Origin: Halodesulfovibrio aestuarii DSM 17919 = ATCC 29578
Lineage (GTDB): Bacteria > Desulfobacterota > Desulfovibrionia > Desulfovibrionales > Desulfovibrionaceae
Reading direction: 5' to 3'
DNA length: 64,000 nucleotides
NCBI RefSeq assembly: GCF_000384815.1
Contig: NZ_ARQF01000019.1
Location: forward strand, 1 to 64,000
Within the stretch, counting starts at the first letter, position 1. Each line of letters begins with the position of its first letter. This document shows, in pieces, positions 47,016-58,640 of this stretch. The position numbers and the translations under genes were made by a program. Below the pieces are notes generated by a model. The model was not told where the DNA came from. It ran no database searches and saw nothing but the letters and a program-made list of their open reading frames with translations.

Positions 47016-48127
47016 TTGCATTTGACAGACGCCTGCTTACACACATGAACTGGGGATTGCTTCTTATAACAATTCTCTTATTCGGCATTGGAGTCTTGAA
47101 CCTTTACTCCGCAAGTGCGTTTATGTCTCAGGAAGGTATGGCTGTTACAGCGTATTACCAGAAGCAACTTGTATGGGGCATCATAGGCTTCGGTATCCTT
47201 ATCTTATCCATACTCATCGATTATCGTCATTTAAAGAGCCTGGCATGGCCTATTTTCATCATAACCATCATCACACTCATTCTGGTACCCATCGCAGGTA
47301 AAACCATCTATGGTGCACGCCGCTGGCTTGATTTAGGTTTTTTTAACTTTCAACCGAGTGAACTGGCGAAAATTTCCACCATTGTCATCACAGCACGGCT
47401 TCTTGCCCGTTCTTCACATCCTCTGGACTGGAAAGAACTCTTCATTATGCTAGGGATCTGCTCCATTCCGGCTGCCCTCATTTTAATACAGCCGGATCTT
47501 GGTACAACACTGAACATGCTTTTAAATGTTGGTGGAATCATTCTATACCGAGGCCTGACACGCCGTGTTTTTAAAACATGCGCGATTCTAATCCCGTCGC
47601 TTGTTCCTGTAGGCTGGCTCTGTATGCTGGACTACCAGCGCCAACGCGTGCTCACATTTTTGAATCCGGGAGATGATCCTCTGGGAGCGGGCTACCAAAT
47701 TATCCAGTCCCAAATTGCTATTGGTTCCGGCCAAATTACTGGGAAAGGCTTCCTTGGCGGCACTCAGTCGCAGTTGCGTTTTTTACCGGAAAAGCATACG
47801 GATTTTGCTATTGCTGTATTCGGGGAAGAATGGGGATTTATTGGCTGTCTTTTACTGCTGTCTCTATTCTGCCTCTTTTTACTGGCTATCTTTACCACCA
47901 GCAGAGATGCAAAAGACCGTTTCGGTTCTTTTTTATCCGCCGGCGTTTTCTTTTACTTCTTCTGGCAGTTCCTTATCAACATGGGAATGGTAATGGGGCT
48001 TATGCCGGTAGTTGGTATTCCACTACCTTTTATCAGCTACGGCGGTAGTGCTACAGTGGTAAACCTGTGCCTTATCGGCCTTGTATTGAATGTCTCGATG
48101 CGACGATTTGTTTTCAAAACAGATTAA
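47012..48127 (+). CDS. rodA: Rod-shape-determining glycosyltransferase RodA
   Basis: A 371-residue polytopic SEDS protein (about ten membrane segments) that polymerises lipid II into glycan strands. Conserved parts are GARRWLDLGFFNFQPSELAK (about 95-114), LIQPDLGTTLNML (about 163-175) and GIPLPFISYGGSATVVNL (about 339-356). It overlaps the mrdA stop by 4 bases (ATGA), typical of translational coupling. Confidence 0.96.
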   Translation: MIAFDRRLLTHMNWGLLLITILLFGIGVLNLYSASAFMSQEGMAVTAYYQKQLVWGIIGFGILILSILIDYRHLKSLAWPIFIITIITLILVPIAGKTIYGARRWLDLGFFNFQPSELAKISTIVITARLLARSSHPLDWKELFIMLGICSIPAALILIQPDLGTTLNMLLNVGGIILYRGLTRRVFKTCAILIPSLVPVGWLCMLDYQRQRVLTFLNPGDDPLGAGYQIIQSQIAIGSGQITGKGFLGGTQSQLRFLPEKHTDFAIAVFGEEWGFIGCLLLLSLFCLFLLAIFTTSRDAKDRFGSFLSAGVFFYFFWQFLINMGMVMGLMPVVGIPLPFISYGGSATVVNLCLIGLVLNVSMRRFVFKTD

Positions 48128-48180
48128 CCTGTTATATGATTTTTGATACGCAACGTGCGTGAGTAGAAAAGGAGTCTCCA

Positions 48181-48540
48181 ATGGCTAAAGACGAAATCAA
48201 CGCCTTTTTAGGGTCTGGAACCATTTACGAAGGCAAACTAAACTTTCAGGGTTCAGTACGCATCGACGGTAACTTTACCGGCGAAGTGTTCTCAGAGGGC
48301 ACTCTGGTTGTAGGTAAAGATGCCAAAATGAAAGGCCAGATCCGTGTAAGCCAGATGATTCTTTCTGGAAACATCACAGGGGACGTCTACGCCACAGACC
48401 GTGTCGTGCTGCACAAAACAGCTAACCTCGTAGGCACCCTTCACACCCCTGCTCTTATTATGGAAGAAGGTGCAAAAGTGGAAGGTCAAATCTCCATGAA
48501 CGGTGCTTCAGAAACTATCATTTCTGAGCCCGCTGCGTAA
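48181..48540 (+). CDS. Bactofilin (polymer-forming cytoskeletal protein)
   Basis: A 119-residue protein with a right-handed beta-helix of repeated short strands (GKLNFQGSVRIDGNFTGEV, GTLVVGKDAKMKGQIRV, LSGNITGDVYATDRV), the hallmark of bactofilins. It forms filaments without nucleotide at the membrane and often guides cell-wall enzymes. An AAGGAG site precedes the ATG. It lies 53 bases after rodA without an intervening terminator, so it probably belongs to the mre operon and ends it. Confidence 0.92.
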   Translation: MAKDEINAFLGSGTIYEGKLNFQGSVRIDGNFTGEVFSEGTLVVGKDAKMKGQIRVSQMILSGNITGDVYATDRVVLHKTANLVGTLHTPALIMEEGAKVEGQISMNGASETIISEPAA

Positions 48541-48903
48541 TCCCTTATTCTTCTTAAAAAGTTGTAAACGAAAGACCGCCGAAAGGCGGTTTTTTTGTTT
48601 ACGGTTACATTTTATAAAAAAACTCTTTCGCAACTTTTTATAACCTTTATATATTTCTTCATTTCTCCTTGTGCAATAATGCGCATCTGCGTAACTCATC
48701 AAACTCATATAGTTACGCTGATTAAACGCTGCTACTGCACGATTGTTTTTCTCATTAACGCACGATTATCAAGCTTTCCCGCGCGACTGTTTATTTACAC
48801 AGTAACCCTTTTTTTTAAAAAAGGTTTTGACACAACATAGTGAATCAGCTAATTCGGAAAACGACTTTGAGCTTAAATTCACAACCTCACCAAGGGAGCA
48901 GGC
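48541..48903. other. Intergenic region between bactofilin and atpF'
   Basis: It holds the bactofilin terminator, an AT-rich middle and a TTGACA near 48828 that may be a -35 element of the atpF' operon. No good -10 follows at the usual distance. I find no Rex-like site here, unlike at the other atp locus. No gene is seen. Confidence 0.5.
48575..48596 (+). terminator. Intrinsic terminator after bactofilin
   Basis: Stem ACCGCC (48575-48580), GAAA tetraloop, GGCGGT (48585-48590), then a run of seven T counted from the last stem base. Confidence 0.9.
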
Positions 48904-49320
48904 ATGATCGATTTGGATATTACGTTACTTATCCAATTGGTGAACTTCCTCATCGTGCTGGTTGGCTTGAACGCACTCCTGATCCGCCCCATCCGGGAGA
49001 TTATCAAGCAACGCCAGGACAAAGTGTTAGGGTTGCTTGGCGACGCCGAACAGTTCGTCGAAGCCTCTGACTCCAAGATCAAGAACTACGAGAACGCTCT
49101 CGCTGAAGCGCGCAAAACAGCTGTTGTTGAACGCGAAAAAGTGAAAGAGACCGCTCTCGCTCAGGAAGCAGGTATTGTAGCCAAGGCAACCGCAGACGCC
49201 CAGGCATCTATCGCTGCATCCAGAGAGAAAGTCGCTACCGATGTAGCAAAAGCAATGGATAGTCTAAAAGGGCAAGTGGGCGCCCTCGCAGAAAAAACCA
49301 TAGCCAAAGTACTCGGATAG
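48904..49320 (+). CDS. atpF': ATP synthase F0 subunit b'
   Basis: A 138-residue b-type subunit with one N-terminal membrane helix (about 5-25) and a long charged helix. Two different b subunits (b' here, b next) form a heterodimeric peripheral stalk, as in photosynthetic and many sulfate-reducing bacteria. It is the first gene of the seven-gene unit. A GGGAGCAGG ribosome site precedes the ATG. Confidence 0.9.
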   Translation: MIDLDITLLIQLVNFLIVLVGLNALLIRPIREIIKQRQDKVLGLLGDAEQFVEASDSKIKNYENALAEARKTAVVEREKVKETALAQEAGIVAKATADAQASIAASREKVATDVAKAMDSLKGQVGALAEKTIAKVLG

Positions 49321-49348
49321 CCGCGAAAGCGTTGAAGGAGGGTTCGCT

Positions 49349-49912
49349 TTGAAGAAGCTGAGAACTATAGTCGGTGCATCTGCGCTGGTACTGCTTATGG
49401 CAGGTGCAGCGTTTGCAAACACCGGCGAACATGGCTTACCGTGGGATAACTTCGCATACCGCGTAATTACCCTCGCAGTCGTACTCGGCGTCATCTGGTA
49501 CGCAGGTGGAAGCAAGATAAAAGCCTTCTTTAATGGTCGCGCAAGCGGCATTGAAGAAGAGTTGATTTCTCTTGAAACCCGCAAAGCAGATGCAAAAGCC
49601 AAGCTAGCTGATGTAGAACAGCGCATTGCCAATATGGATGCAGAAGCCCAAAGCATTCTTGATGAATACCGTAAACAGGGTGAAGCAGCTAAAGCTGCTA
49701 TCATTGAGCGCGCTGAGAAGTCCGCTATCCAGATTACGGAACAAGCAGGCAAAGCAGCTGAAAACGAAGTAAAGCAGGCGATGGAGCAGATGCGTGAAGA
49801 AATGGCCGATTTAGTTGCCGAAGCTGCAGAGCAGATGATTGCTAAAAAGCTCGACAAAAAAGGTCACGAAACACTCATCGATAAATACTTAACTAAGGTG
49901 GTGCTCAGTTGA
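49349..49912 (+). CDS. atpF: ATP synthase F0 subunit b (TTG start, signal-like N-terminus)
   Basis: A 187-residue b subunit. It starts at TTG 49349, 8 bases after AAGGAGG, and no ATG is available near. The N-terminus, KKLRTIVGASALVLLMAG then AAFA, looks like a cleavable signal peptide and precedes the true membrane helix (about 40-58), followed by the long stalk helix. The c subunit in this window has a similar extension. Together with b' it links F1 to subunit a. It overlaps atpH by 4 bases. Confidence 0.9.
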   Translation: MKKLRTIVGASALVLLMAGAAFANTGEHGLPWDNFAYRVITLAVVLGVIWYAGGSKIKAFFNGRASGIEEELISLETRKADAKAKLADVEQRIANMDAEAQSILDEYRKQGEAAKAAIIERAEKSAIQITEQAGKAAENEVKQAMEQMREEMADLVAEAAEQMIAKKLDKKGHETLIDKYLTKVVLS

Positions 49913-50460
49913 CCGGTAACATCATAGCAAGAAGATACGCCAGGGCGCTATTTTCTCTTGGCAAGAAGGCCGGCTCTGAAGAGCTCAAAGCCTTCGGCAA
50001 GGAGCTTGATGCACTGGCTGGAGTGATCAAGGGCACACCTGAGCTTGGTAAAATATTCCGGAATCCAATCATCTCTATTGATGAGAAAAAAGCAGTTATC
50101 ACTGCCTTACTGGATAAAGGACAGGTAAGCGTTATTTTCCGCAACTTCTGCAATTTGCTCGCGGATAAAGATCGTCTTACTGCCATTCCGGAAATTCAAG
50201 CCTTTTACAATGTTCTGCTTGATGCCGACCAGGGAATTGTTCGCGGTGAACTTGTTACCGCAATTAAACTTCCTAAGGCCAAGTGCGATAAAGTAAAATC
50301 CCAATTGGAAAAACAGGCTGGCCAGAAGCTGTTCCTGTCTTTTAGCACCGACGAATCCATTCTTGGCGGCGTCGTTCTGAAAGTAGGCGACAAGGTACTC
50401 GACGCTAGCCTAAGAGCACAGCTGGGTATCTTGAAAGAAAACATCAAGAGGGGTGAGTAG
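49909..50460 (+). CDS. atpH: ATP synthase F1 subunit delta (TTG start)
   Basis: A 183-residue delta/OSCP subunit with the N-terminal [18 protein letters not shown]. It connects the b stalk to the top of the alpha3beta3 head. The start is TTG 49909, overlapping the atpF stop in the sequence TTGA, with AAGGTGG upstream. Confidence 0.93.
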   Translation: MTGNIIARRYARALFSLGKKAGSEELKAFGKELDALAGVIKGTPELGKIFRNPIISIDEKKAVITALLDKGQVSVIFRNFCNLLADKDRLTAIPEIQAFYNVLLDADQGIVRGELVTAIKLPKAKCDKVKSQLEKQAGQKLFLSFSTDESILGGVVLKVGDKVLDASLRAQLGILKENIKRGE

Positions 50461-50464
50461 GGCC

Positions 50465-51973
50465 ATGCAGATTAAAGCAGAAGAAATCTCCCAAATTATT
50501 GAAAGCCAGATCGAGAATTACGAACAGCGTGTAGAAATGAGCGAAACCGGTACTGTACTGTATGTTGGTGACGGTATCGCTCGTGTATACGGTGTACGTA
50601 ATGCTATGGCCATGGAGCTGCTGGAATTCCCAGGCGGCCTTATGGGCATGGTTCTTAACCTCGAAGAAGACAACGTTGGTGTTGCTCTTCTTGGCGACGA
50701 CACAGGTGTAAAAGAAGGCGACACAGTAAAACGTACTGGTCAGATCTTCTCCGTACCGGTTGGTGACGAAGTTATGGGTCGTGTATTGAACCCACTTGGT
50801 CAGCCAATTGACGGTCTTGGTCCAGTTGAAGCTCCTCAGGTTCGTCCTGTTGAACTTAAAGCTCCTGGTATCATTGCACGTAAATCCGTTCACGAGCCAA
50901 TGCCTACCGGTATTAAAGCTATTGACGCAATGACCCCAGTAGGTCGTGGTCAGCGTGAACTGGTTATCGGTGACCGTCAGGTTGGTAAAACAGCTGTATG
51001 TCTCGACGCTATTCTTGCACAGAAAAATACTGACATTCACTGCTTCTACGTAGCTATCGGTCAGAAAAAATCTACCGTTGCTCTTGTAGCAGATACCCTT
51101 AAGAAGCACGGCGCGATGGAATACACAACCATCATCTCTGCTACCGCTTCTGAGCCGGCACCATTGCAGTTTATTTCTGCATACACCGGCTGTACCATGG
51201 CTGAGCACTACCGTGACAACGGCAAGCACGCACTCATCGTTTACGATGATCTGTCCAAACAGGCTACTGCGTACCGCCAGATGTCTCTCTTGCTCCGTCG
51301 CCCTCCAGGACGTGAAGCGTTCCCGGGTGACGTATTCTACCTGCACTCCAGACTTCTTGAGCGTGCAGCTAAAGTTAACGACAATCTCGGTGCTGGTTCA
51401 ATGACTGCTCTGCCTATCATTGAAACTCAGGCTGGCGACGTATCTGCATACATTCCTACCAACGTAATTTCCATTACTGACGGTCAGGTTTACCTTGAGC
51501 CAAACCTCTTCAACGCTGGTATCCGCCCTGCGATTAACGTAGGTCTTTCCGTATCCCGTGTTGGTGGTGCTGCTCAGATTAAGGCTATGAAGCAGGTTGC
51601 AGGTACAATGCGTCTTGATCTTGCTCAGTACCGTGAACTCGCAGCGTTTGCTCAGTTCGGTTCTGACCTTGATAAAGCAACACAGGCTAAACTGAATCGT
51701 GGTGCCCGTCTCGTTGAGCTGCTCAAACAGCCTCAGTACGAGCCAATGGAATTCTGCGAACAGATTTCGTCTATGTATGCTGCTACTCGTGGTTTCATGG
51801 ATGACGTTGAAGTTGACAAGATTCGTGAATTCGAATCCGGCTTGCTTGACTTCCTGCGTTCTTCCAAGTCCGACATTCTTGCTGACCTCAAAGATCGTGC
51901 AGTCATTGACGACGATATTGAAGGCCGCCTGAAAGCCGCTATCGACGAGTTCAAAAAAAGCTTTAGCGCTTAA
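50465..51973 (+). CDS. atpA: ATP synthase F1 subunit alpha
   Basis: A 502-residue alpha subunit. It has a non-catalytic nucleotide site with Walker A GDRQVGKT (about 169-176) and the arginine-finger region near the segment [21 protein letters not shown] four codons upstream would extend it slightly, but ATG 50465 ([12 protein letters not shown]) matches the family. It is 4 bases from the atpH stop. Confidence 0.97.
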   Translation: MQIKAEEISQIIESQIENYEQRVEMSETGTVLYVGDGIARVYGVRNAMAMELLEFPGGLMGMVLNLEEDNVGVALLGDDTGVKEGDTVKRTGQIFSVPVGDEVMGRVLNPLGQPIDGLGPVEAPQVRPVELKAPGIIARKSVHEPMPTGIKAIDAMTPVGRGQRELVIGDRQVGKTAVCLDAILAQKNTDIHCFYVAIGQKKSTVALVADTLKKHGAMEYTTIISATASEPAPLQFISAYTGCTMAEHYRDNGKHALIVYDDLSKQATAYRQMSLLLRRPPGREAFPGDVFYLHSRLLERAAKVNDNLGAGSMTALPIIETQAGDVSAYIPTNVISITDGQVYLEPNLFNAGIRPAINVGLSVSRVGGAAQIKAMKQVAGTMRLDLAQYRELAAFAQFGSDLDKATQAKLNRGARLVELLKQPQYEPMEFCEQISSMYAATRGFMDDVEVDKIREFESGLLDFLRSSKSDILADLKDRAVIDDDIEGRLKAAIDEFKKSFSA

Positions 51974-51989
51974 GGATTGGAGGTAGTTT

Positions 51990-52877
51990 ATGCCTTCATT
52001 GAAAGATGTCCAACTACAGATTGCTGGGGTTAAGAAAACCAAGCAGATTACAAAAGCAATGAACATGGTTGCTTCTGCAAAACTGCGTGGTGCCCAGTCT
52101 CGTATCGAACGCTTCCGCCCTTATGCGGAAAAATTCTACGAGATGCTGGGTGATCTTGCCAGCAAGGCAGACGAGAATGCACATCCACTGCTTGAAGTCC
52201 GTGAGGAAATCAAAACTTGTGCGATTGTGCTCGCAACTTCCGACCGCGGACTCTGCGGCAGCTTTAATGCTGGCCTTATTTCTAAGGCTAACAAGCTTGC
52301 CAAAGCAAAGACCGCAGAAGGTAAAGAAGTTAAATTCTACTGCGTAGGTAAGAAAGGACGCGATTTTGCACACAAATCTGAGTTTGACCTTGTAAAAGGC
52401 TACCCGGATGTGATGGGCAATTTTGATTTCTCTCTTGCTAACGAGCTGGGAATGGAAGTTATCCATTCCTACCTCACCGGTGAATTTGATGAAGTTGTAC
52501 TCATTTATGGCGAATTCGTAAGCATGGGGAAACAGATTCCTGTTGAACAACAGATTCTCCCTATGTCCTCTGAACATGCACCTGAGGTTGAAGAAGATGA
52601 TACCTATGGTGTGAAAAAAGAGTTTATTTACGAACCAGCCGTAGAAGGTCTCCTTGCAGAGCTTCTGCCCCGCTTTATTAAGGTCCAGATTTACCGTGGT
52701 CTGCTTGACACTTCTGCATCTGAGCATGCAGCTCGTATGGCAGCTATGGATAATGCCACAAAGAACTGTGACGAAATGGTCGACAACCTGACACTTATCT
52801 ACAACAAGACCCGTCAGGCTGCCATTACCAGTGACCTAATGGATATTGTCGGTGGCGCTGAAGCGCTGAAAGGATAA
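51990..52877 (+). CDS. atpG: ATP synthase F1 subunit gamma
   Basis: A 295-residue central-stalk subunit. It begins MPSLKDVQLQIAGVKKTKQI and ends TLIYNKTRQAAITSDLMDIVGGAEAL, the two long helices that form the rotating shaft. A middle Rossmann-like part has TSDRGLCGSFN. A TTGGAGG ribosome site precedes the ATG. It lies between atpA and atpD. Confidence 0.97.
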   Translation: MPSLKDVQLQIAGVKKTKQITKAMNMVASAKLRGAQSRIERFRPYAEKFYEMLGDLASKADENAHPLLEVREEIKTCAIVLATSDRGLCGSFNAGLISKANKLAKAKTAEGKEVKFYCVGKKGRDFAHKSEFDLVKGYPDVMGNFDFSLANELGMEVIHSYLTGEFDEVVLIYGEFVSMGKQIPVEQQILPMSSEHAPEVEEDDTYGVKKEFIYEPAVEGLLAELLPRFIKVQIYRGLLDTSASEHAARMAAMDNATKNCDEMVDNLTLIYNKTRQAAITSDLMDIVGGAEALKG

Positions 52878-52893
52878 GTAAGGGAGCGAATAA

Positions 52894-54306
<1,413 letters not shown>

Positions 54307-54326
54307 TCCCTAAAAGGAGCTGACTT

Positions 54327-54731
54327 ATGGAAATTACACTTCGTCTCGAGATTGTTACGCCAGATCGGCTCGTACTTAGTGAAGATGTGGACTATGTAGG
54401 CGCACCTGGAATCAACGGTGAATTTGGTATCTTACCAAACCACATCCCGTTCCTTGCTGCCCTGCAAATCGGGCCTCTGCACTATAACGTTGGTGGACAG
54501 ACACGCTACGTGTTTATCTCCGGCGGTTTTGCAGAAGTCTCCGAGAACAAGGTAACCATCCTTGCTGAGGCTGCTGAGCGTGCTGAAGATATCGATCTTG
54601 ACCGTGCGCGTCAGGCTAAAGAGCGTGCTGAACAACGCATGTCCATGGAAATGGACTCTGTTGATTACGCTCGCGCCCGAGCAGCTCTTGCTCGTTCACT
54701 TCATCGCCTCAAACTGCTTGATTCTGAATAA
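54327..54731 (+). CDS. atpC: ATP synthase F1 subunit epsilon
   Basis: A 134-residue epsilon subunit with an N-terminal beta sandwich ([33 protein letters not shown]) and a C-terminal two-helix hairpin (about 90-134) that can inhibit ATP hydrolysis. It is the last gene of the unit, with a terminator 22 bases after the stop. Confidence 0.97.
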   Translation: MEITLRLEIVTPDRLVLSEDVDYVGAPGINGEFGILPNHIPFLAALQIGPLHYNVGGQTRYVFISGGFAEVSENKVTILAEAAERAEDIDLDRARQAKERAEQRMSMEMDSVDYARARAALARSLHRLKLLDSE

Positions 54732-54753
54732 TATTCAGACGATCGCAATATTA

Positions 54754-54787
54754 AAAACAGGCTGTTTTCGGACAGCCTGTTTTTTTT
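54754..54787 (+). terminator. Intrinsic terminator of the atpF'-atpC operon
   Basis: AAACAGGCTGT (54755-54765) pairs with ACAGCCTGTTT (54772-54782), with a 6-base loop and a T run. Confidence 0.92.
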
Positions 54788-54966
54788 GTTACCAACCATT
54801 TCATCTTACTGCGCCATAAAAAACATCCTCAAAACGCTCCTGCCTACGCCTCTTGCCCTCGTTCTTATCAGCATCTATTGTACGTTTCTACTAGACAAAT
54901 CCCTGCTCCCACACGTACTACATAGGCGTTAGAAGTACTTGTTACCATGTTATCTCAGGAGTAAAA

Positions 54967-56340
54967 ATGTCTGCCAGAGAAACAATCGGAGCGCTTGTGC
55001 TTGCTGCAGGTAAAGGTACCCGCATGCATTCTGACAAACCTAAAGTTCTACAGGAACTTTTAGGTGCACCAATGCTCCGTTATGTATATACCGCATTAGA
55101 TCCGCTCTTCGGCGAAGGCATCTGGACTGTTATCGGCCATAAAGCAGAAATGGTCGAACAAGCATTCGCAGGCGAAGACCGTAACTTTATTCATCAAACC
55201 GAACAGCTCGGTACAGGACACGCATTACAGACAGCATGGGACGAACTCGTAGAGTCCGGTCTTACTCATGTTCTCGTTATTAATGGTGACACTCCGTTAT
55301 TACCGCAGCCCCGGCTCATCAATTTTTTGAAAGAGTCTCTTACCAGTAACGCTGATATTGGTTTCATGACCCTTACCCTTCCACACCCCGGCTCGTTCGG
55401 CCGCGTTGTGCGTCATCTTGGAGATGTAGCAGCTATCATCGAAGCAAAAGACTACGACGAAGGCCTGCATGGTCCGGAACCCCGAGAAATTAACGCAGGC
55501 ATCTACCTGCTCAATATTGCAAGTGTTACACCACTCCTCAAGCGGCTCAGCAATGAGAACAAGAGCGGTGAATATTATATCACAGATCTGATAGGATTTG
55601 CGGTTGAACAACAATTGACCGTTACCGGTGTAGACTGTGGGAACGACCCGCATCTGCTCGGTATTAACAATCCTGCAGAACTCGTACGTTCTGAGTCTCT
55701 ACTCCGTGCCAATCTCGTTATGGAATGGCTGGATCAAGGTGTTACCATCCATGCGCCGGAATACGTGCGTCTTGGCCCAAGGGTAACACTTGAGCCGGGA
55801 GCAGTGCTGCATGGACCGTGTGAAATTTATGGAAAAACCCATGTATCACGCGGTGCTGAAATTTATTCTAACACTTGGATTAAAGATTCCAATTTAGCGG
55901 AAGGATGTGTTATTCATCCATTTAGTCACCTTGATGGCGCAACTGTCGGTAAAGACTGCTCAGCAGGTCCTTACGCACGACTTCGCCCGGGTGCTGTCAT
56001 GGAACAAGGTGCCAAAGTTGGCAACTTTGTAGAAATGAAAAAATCCGTATTGGGAGTAGGCTCCAAAGCAAACCACTTCACTTACCTTGGTGACACCGAA
56101 GTAGGTACTGGTGTTAACATTGGCGCAGGTACAATTACTTGTAACTACGACGGTGTGAACAAGCACAAAACAACCATCGAAGATTACGCCTTCATTGGCT
56201 CAAACACCTCGCTGGTTGCTCCGGTTTGTGTAGGAAAAAATTCCCTTGTGGGAGCCGGCTCCGTTATAACTAAAGATATTCCTGAAAACTCTGTTGCTGT
56301 TGCTCGCAGCAGGCAAAAAAACTTGCCCAAAAAATGCTAG
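54967..56340 (+). CDS. glmU: Bifunctional GlmU (glucosamine-1-phosphate acetyltransferase / UDP-GlcNAc pyrophosphorylase)
   Basis: A 457-residue enzyme for UDP-N-acetylglucosamine, the precursor of peptidoglycan and lipopolysaccharide. The N-terminal pyrophosphorylase has VLAAGKGTRMHSDKPKVL (about 12-29); the C-terminal left-handed beta-helix (about 255-450) has GNFVEMKKSVLGVGSKANHF and FIGSNTSLVAPV for the acetyltransferase. An AGGAG site precedes the ATG. It lies just before the zap genes. Confidence 0.95.
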   Translation: MSARETIGALVLAAGKGTRMHSDKPKVLQELLGAPMLRYVYTALDPLFGEGIWTVIGHKAEMVEQAFAGEDRNFIHQTEQLGTGHALQTAWDELVESGLTHVLVINGDTPLLPQPRLINFLKESLTSNADIGFMTLTLPHPGSFGRVVRHLGDVAAIIEAKDYDEGLHGPEPREINAGIYLLNIASVTPLLKRLSNENKSGEYYITDLIGFAVEQQLTVTGVDCGNDPHLLGINNPAELVRSESLLRANLVMEWLDQGVTIHAPEYVRLGPRVTLEPGAVLHGPCEIYGKTHVSRGAEIYSNTWIKDSNLAEGCVIHPFSHLDGATVGKDCSAGPYARLRPGAVMEQGAKVGNFVEMKKSVLGVGSKANHFTYLGDTEVGTGVNIGAGTITCNYDGVNKHKTTIEDYAFIGSNTSLVAPVCVGKNSLVGAGSVITKDIPENSVAVARSRQKNLPKKC

Positions 56341-56377
56341 TATTGATTTCTGGTACCAAAAAGGATAGTTAAAGCTT

Positions 56378-56614
56378 ATGGAACTTATAGACCGTTTAGA
56401 ACAAAGATTGGAATCTCTTCTTGAAGAAGTTGAGACCCTTAAGAATGAAAACATTCAGCTTAAAGAAGAAGTTGAAGTAAGTCTTTCTGTGCTCGAAGAA
56501 GAGAACCGCACTTTGAAGGAAGAGCTGGAACGTGAACGTTCCACGAAAGATGCAGTTATGGGCCGCATTGACGGTCTGCTGTCCAGGCTTTCAAACTCTA
56601 CAGACTCAATGTAA
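56378..56614 (+). CDS. ZapB-like cell-division coiled-coil protein
   Basis: A 78-residue protein that is coiled coil nearly throughout (LEQRLESLLEEVETLKNENI and on) and lies 6 bases before zapA, which supports a ZapB-like role at the division ring. Sequence alone is not specific, as any short coiled coil looks alike. AAGGA lies 13 bases before the ATG. Confidence 0.75.
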   Translation: MELIDRLEQRLESLLEEVETLKNENIQLKEEVEVSLSVLEEENRTLKEELERERSTKDAVMGRIDGLLSRLSNSTDSM

Positions 56615-56620
56615 TACGCT

Positions 56621-56908
56621 ATGCGCAGCTTCACTCTGAAGATACTCGGCACTGAGGTCTCTTTCAAATCCGAAACAGATCATGACACTGTTGAACGAGC
56701 TAAAATTCTTGTAGAAGATCGCTATAGCGCGCTCTACAGTCCGGGTATGCCGATAAGCAAGGAAAAGTTGCTCACCTTCCTTGTTTTAGGACTTGCAGAT
56801 GATTATTTACAAACATCAGACAAGCTGCTGGCGCTTGAACAACGATTAGAACGATTAGCAACGAGAGTGGAAAGCTGCGCAGATAATGACGCAGCATCGC
56901 AGGAATAA
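56621..56908 (+). CDS. zapA: Cell division protein ZapA
   Basis: A 95-residue protein with the ZapA pattern: an N-terminal beta part, FTLKILGTEVSFKSETDHDT, and a helical C-terminus with a coiled coil (about 62-88). ZapA bundles FtsZ filaments. It sits directly after the ZapB-like gene and before rny. Confidence 0.85.
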   Translation: MRSFTLKILGTEVSFKSETDHDTVERAKILVEDRYSALYSPGMPISKEKLLTFLVLGLADDYLQTSDKLLALEQRLERLATRVESCADNDAASQE

Positions 56909-56987
56909 GCTGCCTTAAATTGGCATATGTTCCTGCTTGTAGTAGACCATACTGTATTACTACAATGCAGACAGTCGGGGCTTTTTT
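56907..56987 (+). terminator. Structured, terminator-like element between zapA and rny
   Basis: CTGCTTGTAGTA (56933-56944) pairs with TACTACAA and GCAG (56958-56970, one bulged T) around a 13-base loop. AAGC at the zapA stop (56907-56910) can pair with GCTT (56980-56983), which is followed by four further T residues. It may be a terminator of the zap unit with a branched stem, an attenuator for rny, or a short RNA. In other bacteria the 6S RNA gene follows zapA, but this element is too short and unlike 6S. Confidence 0.45.
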
Positions 56988-57080
56988 CACTCTCACTTTA
57001 TATATAAAGGCACATTTGTGCTCTAAACTACTACACATCGCAGATTCAGCAAATCTGTGTGTAATAACGGGAGAAAAGGT

Positions 57081-58640
57081 ATGAGTCTGATCTCATTCGG
57101 ACTCGTCCTTGTTGGTGCTGTTATTGGAGCTGGCTCCGGATACGCACTGCATAAAGTTGTTTCCTCTAAGCGATTGGGTGACGCGAAGGAACTATCCACA
57201 CGCATCATTGAAGAGGCTCGCAAGGAAGCACAGGCTCAAAAGAAAGAAATCATTCTTCAGGGTCAGGACGAGATCTATAAACAAAAACGTGAAATTGACC
57301 GTGATTTTAAAGACCGTGAGAATGAAACCAAAGCTCGCGACCGTAAAATTCAGGAACTCAGTGAACGTGTAGAACGTAAACGCGAACAGGCTAACCAGAA
57401 AGAGCAGGAATTGCTTTCTCTGGAAAAAGACCTCACCCGCAAAGAACGTAAAATCGAAGACAAAATTGCCCTGCTCGACTCCAAACTTGATGAGCAGGAA
57501 TTGAAATTACAAGAAGTATCTGGACTTACCATCGAAGAAGCAAAAGAACGCCTCTTCAACGAAGTGGAAGCACGCACTAAGCACGAAGCCGCTAAAATGG
57601 TTCGCCAGATTGAAATGGAAGCAAAAGAGACTGCTAACCGCAAATCTCAGCATATTATTGCTACTGCTATCCAGCGCTACGCAGGTGACTATGTTGGTGA
57701 ACAAACTGTCACCGCAGTAACCCTGCCAAGCGAAGATATGAAAGGACGCATCATTGGCCGTGAAGGGCGTAACATTCGCGCTATCGAAGCAGCCACCGGT
57801 GTTGATCTCATTATTGATGATACCCCAGAAACAGTCATCCTCTCTGCATACAGCCCGCTGCGTCGCCAGATTGCGAAAATGGCGCTCGAACGTCTTATCA
57901 GTGACGGCCGTATCCACCCAGCACGCATCGAAGATGTTGTACGCAAGGTGCAGGAAGAGCTGGAAGTTCAGCTTCGTGAAGTAGGTGAGCAGGCTACTTT
58001 CGACGCTGGTGTTCACGGTATCCATCCAGAGCTTATCAAGTTCCTCGGTCAGCTTAAATACCGCACAAGTTTCTCCCAAAACGTGTTGCAACACTCTCTG
58101 GAAGTCTCTTCTCTCTGTGGCATGATGGCTGCTGAACTTGGCCTTGATATTAAAAAGGCTAAGCGTGCAGGCTTACTGCATGACCTTGGTAAAGCTGTTG
58201 ACCATGAAGTTGAAGGCCCGCACGCACTTATCGGTGCTGATCTGGCTAAAAAATACGGTGAGGCTAAAGACATTGTGCATGCAATTGCAGCGCACCATGA
58301 AGATACCCCGCCAACCACTGCTCTTGCAGTTCTCGTTCAAGCTGCGGATTCTCTGTCCGGTGCTCGTCCAGGAGCTCGTAAAGAACTCCTTGAGAACTAT
58401 GTTAAACGCCTTGAAGAACTTGAAGGCATTGCAACAGCATTTGACGGCGTAGCCAAAGCATACGCTATTCAGGCTGGTCGCGAAATCCGCGTTATGGTTA
58501 ATTCCGACAACGTTGATGACGATTCAACCTACCTGCTCTGTAAAGAGATTGCTGATAAGATTGAAAATAATCTTACCTACCCGGGTCAGATTCGCGTTAC
58601 TGTAATTCGCGAACGTCGCGCAGTAGGCTTTGCAAAATAG
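57081..58640 (+). CDS. rny: Ribonuclease Y
   Basis: A 519-residue endoribonuclease that starts mRNA decay at the membrane. It has an N-terminal membrane helix (about 3-23), a long coiled coil (about 30-200), a KH domain with [19 protein letters not shown] and an HD domain with [12 protein letters not shown] (about 370-385). The frame is open eight codons upstream, but GGGAGAAAAGG before ATG 57081 sets the start. A terminator follows. Confidence 0.95.
   Translation: MSLISFGLVLVGAVIGAGSGYALHKVVSSKRLGDAKELSTRIIEEARKEAQAQKKEIILQGQDEIYKQKREIDRDFKDRENETKARDRKIQELSERVERKREQANQKEQELLSLEKDLTRKERKIEDKIALLDSKLDEQELKLQEVSGLTIEEAKERLFNEVEARTKHEAAKMVRQIEMEAKETANRKSQHIIATAIQRYAGDYVGEQTVTAVTLPSEDMKGRIIGREGRNIRAIEAATGVDLIIDDTPETVILSAYSPLRRQIAKMALERLISDGRIHPARIEDVVRKVQEELEVQLREVGEQATFDAGVHGIHPELIKFLGQLKYRTSFSQNVLQHSLEVSSLCGMMAAELGLDIKKAKRAGLLHDLGKAVDHEVEGPHALIGADLAKKYGEAKDIVHAIAAHHEDTPPTTALAVLVQAADSLSGARPGARKELLENYVKRLEELEGIATAFDGVAKAYAIQAGREIRVMVNSDNVDDDSTYLLCKEIADKIENNLTYPGQIRVTVIRERRAVGFAK

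Noticed and set aside
48820-48903. Rex operator before the second atp operon
   Set aside because: The bases near the TTGACA do not form the TTGTGAA/TTCACAA arrangement.
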